Of a stretch of 48,103 nt of DNA, positions 1-8,764 are shown in pieces. Source of the DNA: Nostoc sp. NMS7 (GTDB taxonomy: Bacteria > Cyanobacteriota > Cyanobacteriia > Cyanobacteriales > Nostocaceae). Position numbers and translations under genes: made by a program. The stretch spans positions 1 to 48,103 of the forward strand of contig NZ_JABXKJ010000157.1 in NCBI RefSeq assembly GCF_017115085.1, written 5' to 3'. Within the stretch, counting starts at the first letter, position 1, and every line of letters begins with the position of its first letter. Below the pieces are notes generated by a model. The model worked only from the letters and a program-made list of their open reading frames with translations. It was not told where the DNA came from and did not search any database.

Positions 1-1
1 A

Positions 2-409
2 GCATTAACTCCAACTTCGGAAGTTGAACCATTACAGCAAGCTGCAAACCAAACAATACCAAATATTGAAACAACGGCAAATGTTTCTGAGCATACAGCG
101 TTAACTCCAACTTCGGAACTTGAACCATTACAGCAAGCTACAAACCAGACAATACCAAATATCGAAACAACGGCAAATGTTTCTAAACAAACAGCATTAA
201 CTCCAACTTCGGAAGTTGAACCATTACAGCAAGCTGCAAACCAAACATTTAACCCGACAGTACCAAATATCGAAACAACGACACCTGTTTCTGAACAAAC
301 AGCGTTAAGTCCAACTTCGGAAGTTGAACCATTACAGCAAGCTACAAACCAAAACAGTAACACGACAACACCAAACATCGAAACAACAGCGCCAGTTCCA
401 GTTCAACCA
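2..409 (+). repeat. 96-108 nt in-frame tandem repeats
   Basis: Units starting near 2, 98, 194 and 302 are nearly identical (spacing 96, 96, 108 nt); a degenerate unit follows. Each encodes about 32 residues with TSEVEPLQQA and PNIETT. The array probably continues upstream of the window. The in-frame 12-nt length difference between units indicates copy-number or length variation under protein-coding constraint. Confidence 0.85.
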
Positions 410-1180
410 ACATCACCAAAAACTATTGACGTTGAACCATTACAGCCCGCAAAGAGAGACTTTGATCGTATAGCCACGCCTTTCAATGTGTCCCAAGATG
501 ATGCCACCAAGGGACAAGTAACGCAGTTAAAAGTTGACAATAATCAGCCAAAAGCAGCTTCAGACACAGTACCTGCTATGCTCAGACCTGAGAAGTTTGC
601 AATTAATAAAGCTGATACACAAAAAAATCTTAATTTACTAGAACATCTTAACAAAGGTGGTACAGAAGAAAATATTGTACAAAGAAAAACTACTACTCAA
701 AATAATTATTCATCGCCACCCTTAATTTTTAAAAAATCAAATTCTACTAATAAATTGTCTGATAATAATTCAGATACTCCTTCACAATGGTCAAGTATTG
801 AAAATTTACTAAATATAAGTAATGATGACTCTAGTTTTACTAACTTTAGCAGTGAAACTGAAAGTGTGTATAATTCTCAAAAAAGCAACAAATATTTCCC
901 TATTCAACAAAAAACTGCATATTCCCATAAAGCAATTGATGATAATCAAGATAAAACTTTACCCAGCGATATATCTACTGATATAAAACTATTCACGGAA
1001 ACTATAAAAAACTCGTTTGATGATTCAGCTAATTCAAATAATTCAAATTTAGCTAATTCAAAAGAAGATGATGAAATTGCTCTCGAAGCGCTTGCTCGTG
1101 AAGTTTATACTAGATTACGACAACAGCTAGAAATTGAGAAAGAACGTCAAGGTACTTTTACAGGCCGTTTACCCTGGTAA
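2..1180 (+). CDS. C-terminal part of a large repeat-rich eCIS-associated protein (5' end outside window)
   Basis: The reading frame is open from base 2, so the gene enters from the left edge; the ATG near 488 is internal. The visible ~392 residues start with four to five degenerate 32-36 residue Pro/Thr/Gln repeats (core TSEVEPLQQA), then a Ser/Asn-rich low-complexity stretch, and end in a charged helix with LAREVYTRLRQQLEIEKERQ and the tail GRLPW. I recall similar charged helical endings from proteins encoded in cyanobacterial eCIS clusters, often on DUF4157-containing proteins, but the N-terminus that would decide this is missing. It lies 40 bp upstream of the CIS tube-adaptor gene in the same orientation, so membership of the injection-system operon is likely. 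It may be a disordered linker or scaffold protein; the precise role is unknown. Confidence 0.7.
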   Translation, partial: ALTPTSEVEPLQQAANQTIPNIETTANVSEHTALTPTSELEPLQQATNQTIPNIETTANVSKQTALTPTSEVEPLQQAANQTFNPTVPNIETTTPVSEQTALSPTSEVEPLQQATNQNSNTTTPNIETTAPVPVQPTSPKTIDVEPLQPAKRDFDRIATPFNVSQDDATKGQVTQLKVDNNQPKAASDTVPAMLRPEKFAINKADTQKNLNLLEHLNKGGTEENIVQRKTTTQNNYSSPPLIFKKSNSTNKLSDNNSDTPSQWSSIENLLNISNDDSSFTNFSSETESVYNSQKSNKYFPIQQKTAYSHKAIDDNQDKTLPSDISTDIKLFTETIKNSFDDSANSNNSNLANSKEDDEIALEALAREVYTRLRQQLEIEKERQGTFTGRLPW

Positions 1181-1220
1181 TACGATTTTCGTATTTTAGA
1201 TTTTAGGAGATAATATTCAT

Positions 1221-2081
1221 ATGCCAAGTCCTTCTGTAATCAGTCCTAAAAAACTCAAGCCTCAACTCGAGAAAGCTAAACTCGAAGCTTATAACGGAGA
1301 GGCAGAGGATATTGAGTTAATGTTTAACCCTAGTGAAATCAGCTTTTCTCGAACTGTTAACTGGCAAAAACATCCTGGCAATAGAGGAAAAAGTTTACTG
1401 CCTAAGATTAACTTCTCAGGTGTTGAGCCTTATCAATTTACACTTAAACAATTAATCTTCGATACCTATGAAACAAAAGAGTCAGTCATGAAATATATAG
1501 ATATTATTAAAATGGGTGTTGAATCTATTGGAAAAGAAGCAGACAAACGTCCTCCAGTTTATACATTTAAATGGAAGGATGAATATTTTTACTGTGTAAT
1601 GAATAGTCTAACCTATACCCTAAATATGTTTCTCACTGATGGGACACCAGTCAGAGCAATGGTAGATATTTCATTGCAAGAAGTAGATAAACATAACCTC
1701 CCAGGAGGACCTGAATCTGCTTCTCAGGGAGAGGCGCGACAAAATAGCCCTCAAGCTGCACCTCTTTTCAACGACACCCCGAATCAACCAGGTGGAAATC
1801 AGAATCAAGGAGGCGGAAATCAGAATCAACCAGGTGGAAATCAGAATCAAGGAGGCGGAAATCAGAATCAACCAGGTGGAAATCAGAATCAAGGAGGCGG
1901 AAATCAGAATCAACCAGGTGGAAATCAGAATCAAGGAGGCGGAAATCAGAATCAACCAGGTGGAAATCAGAATCAAGGAGGCGGAAATCAGAATCAAGGA
2001 GGCAAAGGGAACCAGAATCAAGGAGGTGGAAATCAGAATTCAGGAGGCAAAGGAGGCAAAGGAGGCAAAGGAGGCAAATAA
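1221..2081 (+). CDS. CIS tube / spike-adaptor protein (Afp7/Pvc7-like) with GGNQNQ-repeat tail
   Basis: The first ~165 residues match the contractile injection system tube-protein N-terminal family (Pfam CIS_tube): an early FNPSEISFSRTVNW segment, a central FDTYETKESV, and TYTLNMFLTDGTPVRA near residue 140. In Afp/PVC-type systems this protein joins the inner tube to the spike and normally continues into a LysM domain. Here no LysM is visible; the last ~110 residues are tandem PGGNQNQGGGNQNQ repeats ending in GGKGGKGGK. The start ATG is preceded by AGGAGA about 9 nt upstream. It is followed by the spike gene, as expected for eCIS order. The fold assignment is fairly secure; the function of the repeat tail is unknown. 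Confidence 0.85.
   Translation: MPSPSVISPKKLKPQLEKAKLEAYNGEAEDIELMFNPSEISFSRTVNWQKHPGNRGKSLLPKINFSGVEPYQFTLKQLIFDTYETKESVMKYIDIIKMGVESIGKEADKRPPVYTFKWKDEYFYCVMNSLTYTLNMFLTDGTPVRAMVDISLQEVDKHNLPGGPESASQGEARQNSPQAAPLFNDTPNQPGGNQNQGGGNQNQPGGNQNQGGGNQNQPGGNQNQGGGNQNQPGGNQNQGGGNQNQPGGNQNQGGGNQNQGGKGNQNQGGGNQNSGGKGGKGGKGGK
1788..1997 (+). repeat. Five 42-bp tandem repeats coding for PGGNQNQGGGNQNQ
   Basis: Five almost perfect 42-nt units lie inside the tube-adaptor gene, followed by shorter degenerate GGNQNQ and GGK units. The near-identity at nucleotide level implies recent slippage or recombination. The other frames of this array are also open, which explains several spurious overlapping ORFs. 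Confidence 0.95.
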
Positions 2082-2353
2082 GTACCTGCACACAATTAAA
2101 TATAAAATGTCCCCCGCAAGGAGGAACGACGTACTATAAGCAGAACCCGTTCCCCGTTCCCCGAAGAGGTTGCCGCAGGCTAGGGGTGAAGGAAGGCTAG
2201 GGTAGTAACCGCCGGGACTTAAGATTGCTTCATTCCTCGCAATGACAAAATGTATATTTATTTATGCCTGTCTACTTAAAGTATAAATAACATCACGTTG
2301 GAGTTATCTAACCTTCGCTTTTTTCAACATTCTTTAGAATTTTAAAGTTAATT

Positions 2354-4264
2354 ATGGCAGAACAAAGTCTTTATTTATCTCAACCTCTAGTCGAAATAGG
2401 AGGAGATCCAGCAGATCCTAAATTAATCAAGGATTTATTGCAAATTACCATTGAAGAAAGTTTGCACTTGCCAGCAATGTTTACATTGGTAGTTCACAAT
2501 AGCTATCTGCCTACCAATAATAATCAATCGGAATACCAACCCTGGCGTCACGAAAAGGTGTTTGAAATCGGTAAAAAAGTCAAATTAGGGTTTAGTTCCA
2601 GTACTACTCAAGACGATCCTTTTAAAAATCCTAAAAAAGGCCATTTAATTGAAGGTGAAATTACAGCAATTGAAGTTCATTTTAATGATAAATCTGAGGC
2701 GCCTATAATTGTTCGTGGTTACGATATCTCGCATCGACTGCATAGAGGGCGTCAAAATCGCTCTTTTTTGAATAATACCGATAGCGATATAGTACGCAAA
2801 ATTGCTCAAGAAGTAGGTATACAGTTTGGAAAAATAGACGAGAGTGGCGAAGCTCATGAGTATATTTTTCAAGAAAATCAAACTAATATGGAGTTTTTGC
2901 GAGAAAGAGCTGCTCGTATTGGTTTTGAACTTTTTATTGAAGAAGGTAAAATAAACTTTCGTAAACCAGAAGCTCAAGAAGCTGTAATACTGAAATGGCT
3001 AGACCAAATTAGTAGTTTCAGTACTCGCGTTACCAGTGCAGAACAAGTGAGTGCAGTTGAAGTGCGTAGTTGGGACTACACTCAGAAAAAGTTAATTGCC
3101 TTCAAGGCTCAATCAGAGAAAGTAATAACTGATACTGGAAATAAAAAAGGAAGTAATAGTAGTAACAAGTTCAACATTAGTAAACCTCCGCTAATGACTG
3201 TTGTAGATAAACCTGTTTTTAGTGCCAAAGAAGCTGAGGTAATGGCTCAAGCTTTATGTGATGAATTAGGGGGAGAATTTGTCTATGCAGATGCAAAAGC
3301 AGAAGGTAATCCTTATATTCGACCGGGTAGGTTTGTAAATCTAGAAAAAATGGGCGATCGCTTTAGTGGTAAGTATTATATTACGGAAACACGTCACTTT
3401 TATAGCCAGCGAGTTTATACTACAGAATTTAGCGTTCGAGGTTTGCGTTCTGGTAATTTATACAACTCAATATCGCCACAAACACGTTTACAACCAGGCC
3501 AAACATTTTTAGTCGGAATTGTTACCAATAATCAAGATCCCAAAGGATTGAGTCGAGTTAAAGTTAAGTTTCCTACCCTTACCGAAGAACATGAAAGTTA
3601 CTGGGCAAGAGTCGTATCAACAGGTGCGGGTTCTGGTCGTGGAACTGACTGGTTACCAGAAATTAACGATGAAGTGCTAGTTGGTTTTGAACATGGTGAT
3701 ATTCATCGACCTTATATTATTGGTGCAGTTTGGAACGGGAAAGATGCACCACCAACTTCTATAAATGACAGTGTAGTTGGTGGTCGAGTTCGTTTACGAA
3801 CCTTTAAAACCCGTGTTGGACATCAATTACAGTTTGTAGATGAAGATAAAGCCATTAGTAACACAGGTGTATATATTGAGACAAAAGGTAGGCATAAAAT
3901 TAGTGTTAACGACACTAAAAAGTTTATAGAAATAGAAACATCAGGAGGACAGAAAATACTTATTAATGACCTGACTGGTACTATCAGTATCAAAGCAAAC
4001 GCCACTATTAGTAATACTGCTACAGCTTCTATTTCCTCCACAGCCTCATCCATTAGTTCAACAGCAGGCGTCAGTATGAGCATGAATTCACTTGGCCCGA
4101 TGAGTATGACAGCAGGTGCCGCTATAAATATGACCGCAGGTGGTGCTATCACAATTACTACACCCGGCCTTTTGGCGATTACTGCTGGAACTATGACACT
4201 AACTAGTACTTTGGGGCCAATTACAATGACTACACCAATAACAGGCCCTAAACCAATTCTATAA
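2354..4264 (+). CDS. VgrG-like spike protein (Afp8/Pvc8 family)
   Basis: This 636-residue protein has the VgrG/gp27-gp5 architecture. Residues ~1-370 resemble the phage late control D (gp27-like) hub, with RGYDISHRLHRG near 120 and a GKYYITETRH segment near 340. Residues ~385-470 form the gp5-like OB fold (LVGIVTNNQDPKGLSRVKVKFP, VLVGFEHGDIHRPYIIG). The C-terminus is a repetitive Thr/Ser/Met-rich segment (SMTAGAAINMTAGG) typical of the trimeric beta-helix spike. In the assembled particle it would form the puncturing needle under the tube. No PAAR tip gene follows; the gap downstream is filled with repeats. The size is typical of eCIS VgrG-like proteins. Confidence 0.93.
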   Translation: MAEQSLYLSQPLVEIGGDPADPKLIKDLLQITIEESLHLPAMFTLVVHNSYLPTNNNQSEYQPWRHEKVFEIGKKVKLGFSSSTTQDDPFKNPKKGHLIEGEITAIEVHFNDKSEAPIIVRGYDISHRLHRGRQNRSFLNNTDSDIVRKIAQEVGIQFGKIDESGEAHEYIFQENQTNMEFLRERAARIGFELFIEEGKINFRKPEAQEAVILKWLDQISSFSTRVTSAEQVSAVEVRSWDYTQKKLIAFKAQSEKVITDTGNKKGSNSSNKFNISKPPLMTVVDKPVFSAKEAEVMAQALCDELGGEFVYADAKAEGNPYIRPGRFVNLEKMGDRFSGKYYITETRHFYSQRVYTTEFSVRGLRSGNLYNSISPQTRLQPGQTFLVGIVTNNQDPKGLSRVKVKFPTLTEEHESYWARVVSTGAGSGRGTDWLPEINDEVLVGFEHGDIHRPYIIGAVWNGKDAPPTSINDSVVGGRVRLRTFKTRVGHQLQFVDEDKAISNTGVYIETKGRHKISVNDTKKFIEIETSGGQKILINDLTGTISIKANATISNTATASISSTASSISSTAGVSMSMNSLGPMSMTAGAAINMTAGGAITITTPGLLAITAGTMTLTSTLGPITMTTPITGPKPIL

Positions 4265-4639
4265 ACAAGGGGAAAGGTATTTCCTTTAGGGACTTCCAAG
4301 AAATAAATTACCCAAATAAACGTAGATGCGGAGCGGCTTGCCGCAGGCTACCACTCCAGACACAGCGAAAAGTCGGAGCGGAAAATGCGGTCTTGGGGTC
4401 TCCCCAAGAGGAGCAATTTTCCAAGAGAGCGCCGGCTTCCGGCGATCTGAACTTTTCAAGACAGAGAACACAGAGGAATAAGGAGGAGAGAGTTTTTTCG
4501 CCAGTTTTTTGGGTATTTTTTTATTTGGAAGTCCCTTATCCTTTACCCTTTAGTTGAAACTCGACCTTTGGCGAATAGGTTTATATCTTCTGCCCCAATA
4601 TTTTGGATATATATGGTATCTACTGCGGAGGGTGTCCAA
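4265..4639 (+). other. Intergenic, 375 bp of degenerate repeats
   Basis: Between the spike and gp25-like genes, where many eCIS loci carry a PAAR gene, I see no credible ORF. The stretch contains palindromic fragments of a kind common in cyanobacterial spacers, such as GCGGCTTGCCGCAGGCTAC near 4333 and GCCGGCTTCCGGCGATC near 4430. The segment AGGGACTTCCAAGAAATAAATTA near 4290 is roughly repeated in inverted form near 4526 (TTTGGAAGTCCCTTA), suggesting an old small insertion bounded by inverted repeats. Confidence 0.5.
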
Positions 4640-5050
4640 ATGCGAGACCCATATGGTCAGCAGCGAGAATATTTAGGGAGGGGTTGGGCTTTTCCACTGC
4701 AATTAAATTTGCAGGGCGGAGTCAAGTTTAGCAGTGAGGATGAGAAAGTCAAAGAGTCTATATGGATTATTCTTCGTACCAGCTTAGGTGAACGGGTGTA
4801 TCGACCGAACTTTGGGTGTCGGTTGTCAGAATTGGCGTTTGCTCCCTTGAATAGTGATACCTTACTGCAAATTCGTATATATGTAACAGAGGCTTTGGAA
4901 GTTTGGGAACCACGTATCATTCTTAATGATGTTCGCGCTGACCCTGACCCAATACACGGCAGAGTAGATATTATTATCAAATACAAACTCAAAGATTATC
5001 CTGACGTTTACAGCTTTGTTTATCCTTTTTATTTGGTTTCGGGGGAGTAG
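4640..5050 (+). CDS. gp25-like baseplate wedge protein (Afp9/Pvc9)
   Basis: 136 residues from the chosen ATG. The core FSSEDEKVKESIWIILRTS, GERVYRPNFGCRL and the later GRVDIIIKYKL are characteristic of the GPW/gp25 family, which forms the first wedge protein of contractile baseplates and nucleates the sheath. A TTG 72 bp upstream is in frame, but the ATG at 4640 has a perfect GGAGGG 7 nt before it and gives the usual family length, so I use it. It sits between the spike and baseplate-J-like genes, as expected for eCIS order. Confidence 0.92.
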   Translation: MRDPYGQQREYLGRGWAFPLQLNLQGGVKFSSEDEKVKESIWIILRTSLGERVYRPNFGCRLSELAFAPLNSDTLLQIRIYVTEALEVWEPRIILNDVRADPDPIHGRVDIIIKYKLKDYPDVYSFVYPFYLVSGE

Positions 5051-5144
5051 GGGCGGGTTAACTAGATTTGAAATTCAGTTTTAAGATATCAGTGAAACCG
5101 CCCCTACGGTAATCCCAAATTATGTAGGGGCGGGCAAGGATGCC

Positions 5145-5331
5145 ATGCGTGTCAACTTAAGCCTTGGCGAATAGAATTCGCGGCTACACAAACGAAGTCC
5201 ACCTCCGTGGACTAATACAAAATCAAGGATTCTTAACCCACGTTCGCCCTTGGCGTTCCGCAGGAAAGGTGGGTAAAGCCTCGTTTAGACGCGGTTTCTA
5301 ACCGCCCTTTTAACGTTAAGTTGACACCAAT
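5145..5331. mobile_element. MITE-like element, 187 bp, with 16-bp terminal inverted repeats
   Basis: The ends ATGCGTGTCAACTTAA (5145-5160) and TTAAGTTGACACCAAT (5316-5331) are inverted repeats with 14 of 16 matching. The element is directly flanked by GGCAAGGATGCC at 5133-5144 and 5332-5343, a 12-bp direct repeat that looks like a target-site duplication inside a common GTAGGGGCGGGCAAGGATGCC-type spacer. It carries no transposase. Its interior includes other repeat motifs (GAATAGAATTCGCGGC). It lies between two baseplate genes of the eCIS operon. The long target duplication suggests mobilisation by an IS4-like or similar transposase; that family assignment is an inference. Confidence 0.75.
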
Positions 5332-5390
5332 GGCAAGGATGCCCACGCCACAAGATTAATAATCCAAAATCCAAAATCTAAAATAAAACT

Positions 5391-7592
5391 GTGGAATTTG
5401 ACTTTTTACCAAAATTACCTTCTTCAAATTTGGATGACCGCACCTTCGACGATTTGGTGGAAGAGTGCATTATGCGTATTCCTCGCTACTGTCCTGAATG
5501 GACAGATCATAATCTAAGTGACCCTGGAATTACGCTGGTTGAATTGTTTGCTTGGTTAACCGACCAAATGCTACTTAGGTTTAATCAAGTCCCGCGTAAA
5601 AATTATGTTGCTTTCTTAGAATTATTAGGTATCAGACTCCAACCACCTGCTCCAGCCCGCACGGAGTTAACTTTTTATTTAAGTTCTGATTTGCCGGAAA
5701 CTTATACAATTCCAGAAGGAATTGAGGTTTCAACGGTACGAACTGAAACAACAGAAGCTATTACTTTTAGTACTGATTGTCCTTTAGTTATTGCAAAACC
5801 CCGTTTACAACATGTTTTAACAGCGTTGACTGTAGAAGAAATTCCCCAATCTTTAAGAGAAAGAGTAACTAATACCTGGAACCGTCAATCTGATGCTTTC
5901 TGGGAAGGTAGCGAACAACCGATATTTGAAGAGGAACCATCACCAGGGAACTGTTTTTACTTAGTTATTAATTCGGTTGACCCTCTCGATGGCAATGTTT
6001 TAGAAATTACTATTCAAGCAGCATCTGCAACACCTACTGGTATCAATCCTAACCAACCACCGCGTCGTTGGGAAGCTTGGGATGGGGATAAGTGGCAAAG
6101 TGTTCTTATGAAAGAAGTAGACGATAAAACACGGGGTTTTAGTTTTTACGAAATTGCCCAACAAGGTAGCAATCCAGAGCAAGGAACAGAAATACGGTTG
6201 CATTTACCGCAAAACTGGCCTGTAACTAACTTTATATCTTATCGAGGTCGCTGGATTCGCTGCGTGCTTACTCAATTGGGCACAAATGATTCTGGTTATA
6301 ATCGTCCTCCACGAATTGCTGGTTTGGGAGTCCGTGCAGTTGGTGGTACAGTCCGTGCGAGTCAAAATAATTTAATTGAAGATGAACGTTTGGGCCTTAG
6401 TAATGGCAAACCAGGACAAATTTTTCAACTTCAGCAACCACCAATATTGGAACGCCGAGAGAATGAGTATATTATAGTTATCCCTCCAGGGAGTTTACCT
6501 CAAAAATGGCAAGAAGTTCGAGATTTTGCCGATTCCACTTCAGAAAGTTTTCACTACACAATAGATTCGATTAACGGTACAGTTCAGTTTGGCCCATTAA
6601 TTCGGGAACCGAGTCAACTTAAAAGTCAAACAGAAGTTCGCTCGCGCATCCAGCAACCAAGACCTGAAGATGCATTTGTTGAAGTCAGCGATCTAGACAA
6701 CAGTACTCTCGAACATCAGTACGGAGCAATCCCTGGACGTGGCGCCGAAATTAGAATGGTAAGTTACCGTACAGGAGGAGGTAGACAAGGCAATGTTCAA
6801 GTTAATTCGCTACAATTTTTAAAATCTGCTGTTCCTTATGTTGCTTCTGTGATCAACCATAAAGGTGCCATTAATGGAGCAGATGCAGAGTCACTCGAAC
6901 AAGCAGTAATTAAGGCACCGCAAATTTTACGTTCCCGTGACCGTGCAGTTACAGTTGAAGATTTTGAAGTATTAGCCCAACAAGCGGGTCGAGGAGCAAT
7001 TGCTCGCGTTCGCTGTTTACCAGCCGATGCAAATCGACAAGCCGGTACAGTCAGCTTATTGATAGTACCCAATTACAACACAGATGCGATCGCGCAAGGA
7101 CAAGGTTTATCTCCCGATCAATTCGACCTTAGTCCAGCACTTCAAGAACAAGTTTTGCGCTATTTAGATGAAAGAAGATTATTAGGAGTGCAAGTTCAAC
7201 TACAACAACCGGAATATATCGGTGTTTGTGTCCAAAGTGAAATCGGTTTAGAACCAGCTTATGATAACCCTCTAGCCCGTGAAGAAATTCTGCGTTCTAT
7301 CCGAATATCGCTGTATAAATTTTTAAATCCCTTAACTGGAGGTACTGAAGGAAAAGGCTGGGTATTCGGGCGCCCACTTTACGAATCAGATATTGTGGCA
7401 TTGCTGCAACAAGCTAGCGGTGTCCGTTATCTCGGACCGGTTCTACTATTTCCTATACGCAAACAAGGTGACACATGGAGGCGCCAGCCATCACCGGAGC
7501 GCGTAATTGACCCAGGAGTACAAGGTTTAATTTGTTCTTGGGCTGATAATAACTTGCGCTCCAATCACGTAGTTAATATTCTTAATCGTTAG
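5391..7592 (+). CDS. Baseplate J/gp47-like wedge protein (Afp11/Pvc11)
   Basis: This 733-residue protein begins at GTG 5391. The N-terminus (FDDLVEECIMRIPRYCPEW, then DPGITLVELFAWLTDQMLLR) is the signature of the large eCIS putative baseplate assembly/J-like protein. The C-terminal half has SRDRAVTVEDFEVLAQQAGR and the GRPLYESDIVALLQQASGV segment typical of gpJ/gp6 family wedges. In the particle it would form the baseplate arms around the spike. No good Shine-Dalgarno is visible before the GTG; it may be translated inefficiently or the true start may differ slightly. Length is normal for the family. The upstream spacer holds the MITE-like element. Confidence 0.9.
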   Translation: MEFDFLPKLPSSNLDDRTFDDLVEECIMRIPRYCPEWTDHNLSDPGITLVELFAWLTDQMLLRFNQVPRKNYVAFLELLGIRLQPPAPARTELTFYLSSDLPETYTIPEGIEVSTVRTETTEAITFSTDCPLVIAKPRLQHVLTALTVEEIPQSLRERVTNTWNRQSDAFWEGSEQPIFEEEPSPGNCFYLVINSVDPLDGNVLEITIQAASATPTGINPNQPPRRWEAWDGDKWQSVLMKEVDDKTRGFSFYEIAQQGSNPEQGTEIRLHLPQNWPVTNFISYRGRWIRCVLTQLGTNDSGYNRPPRIAGLGVRAVGGTVRASQNNLIEDERLGLSNGKPGQIFQLQQPPILERRENEYIIVIPPGSLPQKWQEVRDFADSTSESFHYTIDSINGTVQFGPLIREPSQLKSQTEVRSRIQQPRPEDAFVEVSDLDNSTLEHQYGAIPGRGAEIRMVSYRTGGGRQGNVQVNSLQFLKSAVPYVASVINHKGAINGADAESLEQAVIKAPQILRSRDRAVTVEDFEVLAQQAGRGAIARVRCLPADANRQAGTVSLLIVPNYNTDAIAQGQGLSPDQFDLSPALQEQVLRYLDERRLLGVQVQLQQPEYIGVCVQSEIGLEPAYDNPLAREEILRSIRISLYKFLNPLTGGTEGKGWVFGRPLYESDIVALLQQASGVRYLGPVLLFPIRKQGDTWRRQPSPERVIDPGVQGLICSWADNNLRSNHVVNILNR

Positions 7593-7658
7593 TAAAGACG
7601 CGATATATCAAAAATATATCAAAACGCAATATATTGCGTCTCCACATTTAGTATTACT

Positions 7659-8687
7659 ATGATTCAAAGTCGTTCTACTTCTAAAGTCAAAATAGACTTA
7701 ATCCCAATGCAGATTCCCGAAGCACTACCGGGAGTAGCTTTGGCCTTTACAGGGGCAGAAAGTTTTGATTTCACTGCTGGGCACAGTTTGTTACTACATC
7801 CTGGACAACCCAGCGAAATGATTGTGCAAGTGCAAAACTTGACGGCAAATCCTTTACGGTTGGACTTGAAAGTAAAAGGTGACTTTCCTCAAGAGTGGTG
7901 TCAAATTGGTACAGAAGGTTCTGAAATTGCACCTAGAGATACTATGCAAGCTGTGCTTTATTTTCAAGTTCCTGCCACCTTTTTTGAAGATCGCTCTGCA
8001 ATCATCCCAGGAAAAAAAGATAGATTAGACCTTAACTTTGGGTGTTCAGTTCATTTATATCTAGACCCTGGTACAGAACAACAAAAAATCGAGACAAGCG
8101 ACGAATTTAATATATGTATACGACCTTGGTCTAAGTATATGGAATTTTTGCCGTTTTTATATCGTGAAGTAGACTTTATTGGTCGCTTCATAAATATATT
8201 TGAACAAGCTTATCAACCAGCTATTGATAGCTTTAATACGATGTGGGCGAACCTTGATCCTTTGACGGCACCGCAAGCATTGTTACCATTTTTGGCTCAC
8301 TGGGTTGGTTGGAAATTTGATTCAGCATGGGATCTCCAACAGGAGCGTCGGTTAATTCGTAGAGCAGTTGAGTTATATCGATGGCGAGGAACTCGTAAAG
8401 GGTTGCGTCTTTATTTACATTTGTATACAGGGCTACCATTAGATGAAAATATACCAAACGAAAATGATAAACACATTAGTATTACAGAACCTTTTGGTAA
8501 TAGTTTTACTCTCAATGAAGCAGTACTTGGAAATGCTGTGTTAGGAGGAGGAAGATCATATCATTTTGTAGTGTGTTTGCGACCAAAAGAATCAAATACT
8601 ATACACGAAGCACTTGTAAGAAGAATTATCGAACAAGAAAAACCCGCTTTCTGTACATATGAATTATCTATAGAAGGGACAGGTTGA
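7659..8687 (+). CDS. Phage tail protein I-like baseplate protein (Afp12/Pvc12)
   Basis: 342 residues. The first ~150 residues form a beta-rich, immunoglobulin-like segment. The second half (YMEFLPFLYREVDFIGRFIN, then FLAHWVGWKFDS, RRLIRRAVELYRWRGTRKGL) is the classic P2 gpI / tail protein I core, which completes the baseplate wedge with the J-like protein. It follows that gene by 66 bp. The spacer between holds a short palindromic AGACGCGATATAT...ATATTGCGTCT, a common spacer motif. The N-terminal Ig-like addition is larger than in P2 gpI but usual in eCIS homologues. Confidence 0.88.
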   Translation: MIQSRSTSKVKIDLIPMQIPEALPGVALAFTGAESFDFTAGHSLLLHPGQPSEMIVQVQNLTANPLRLDLKVKGDFPQEWCQIGTEGSEIAPRDTMQAVLYFQVPATFFEDRSAIIPGKKDRLDLNFGCSVHLYLDPGTEQQKIETSDEFNICIRPWSKYMEFLPFLYREVDFIGRFINIFEQAYQPAIDSFNTMWANLDPLTAPQALLPFLAHWVGWKFDSAWDLQQERRLIRRAVELYRWRGTRKGLRLYLHLYTGLPLDENIPNENDKHISITEPFGNSFTLNEAVLGNAVLGGGRSYHFVVCLRPKESNTIHEALVRRIIEQEKPAFCTYELSIEGTG

Positions 8688-8764
8688 CATTGTTAGCAGT
8701 ATCTCTATTGTCATTCTGATCCTATTAAATACTCCTCTACGATAATCCCAGCTCTTAACTAATT

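Noticed and set aside
1671..2139. Three long ORFs on both strands over the tube-adaptor gene tail
   Set aside because: They are frame shadows of the 42-bp repeat array, giving only periodic translations.
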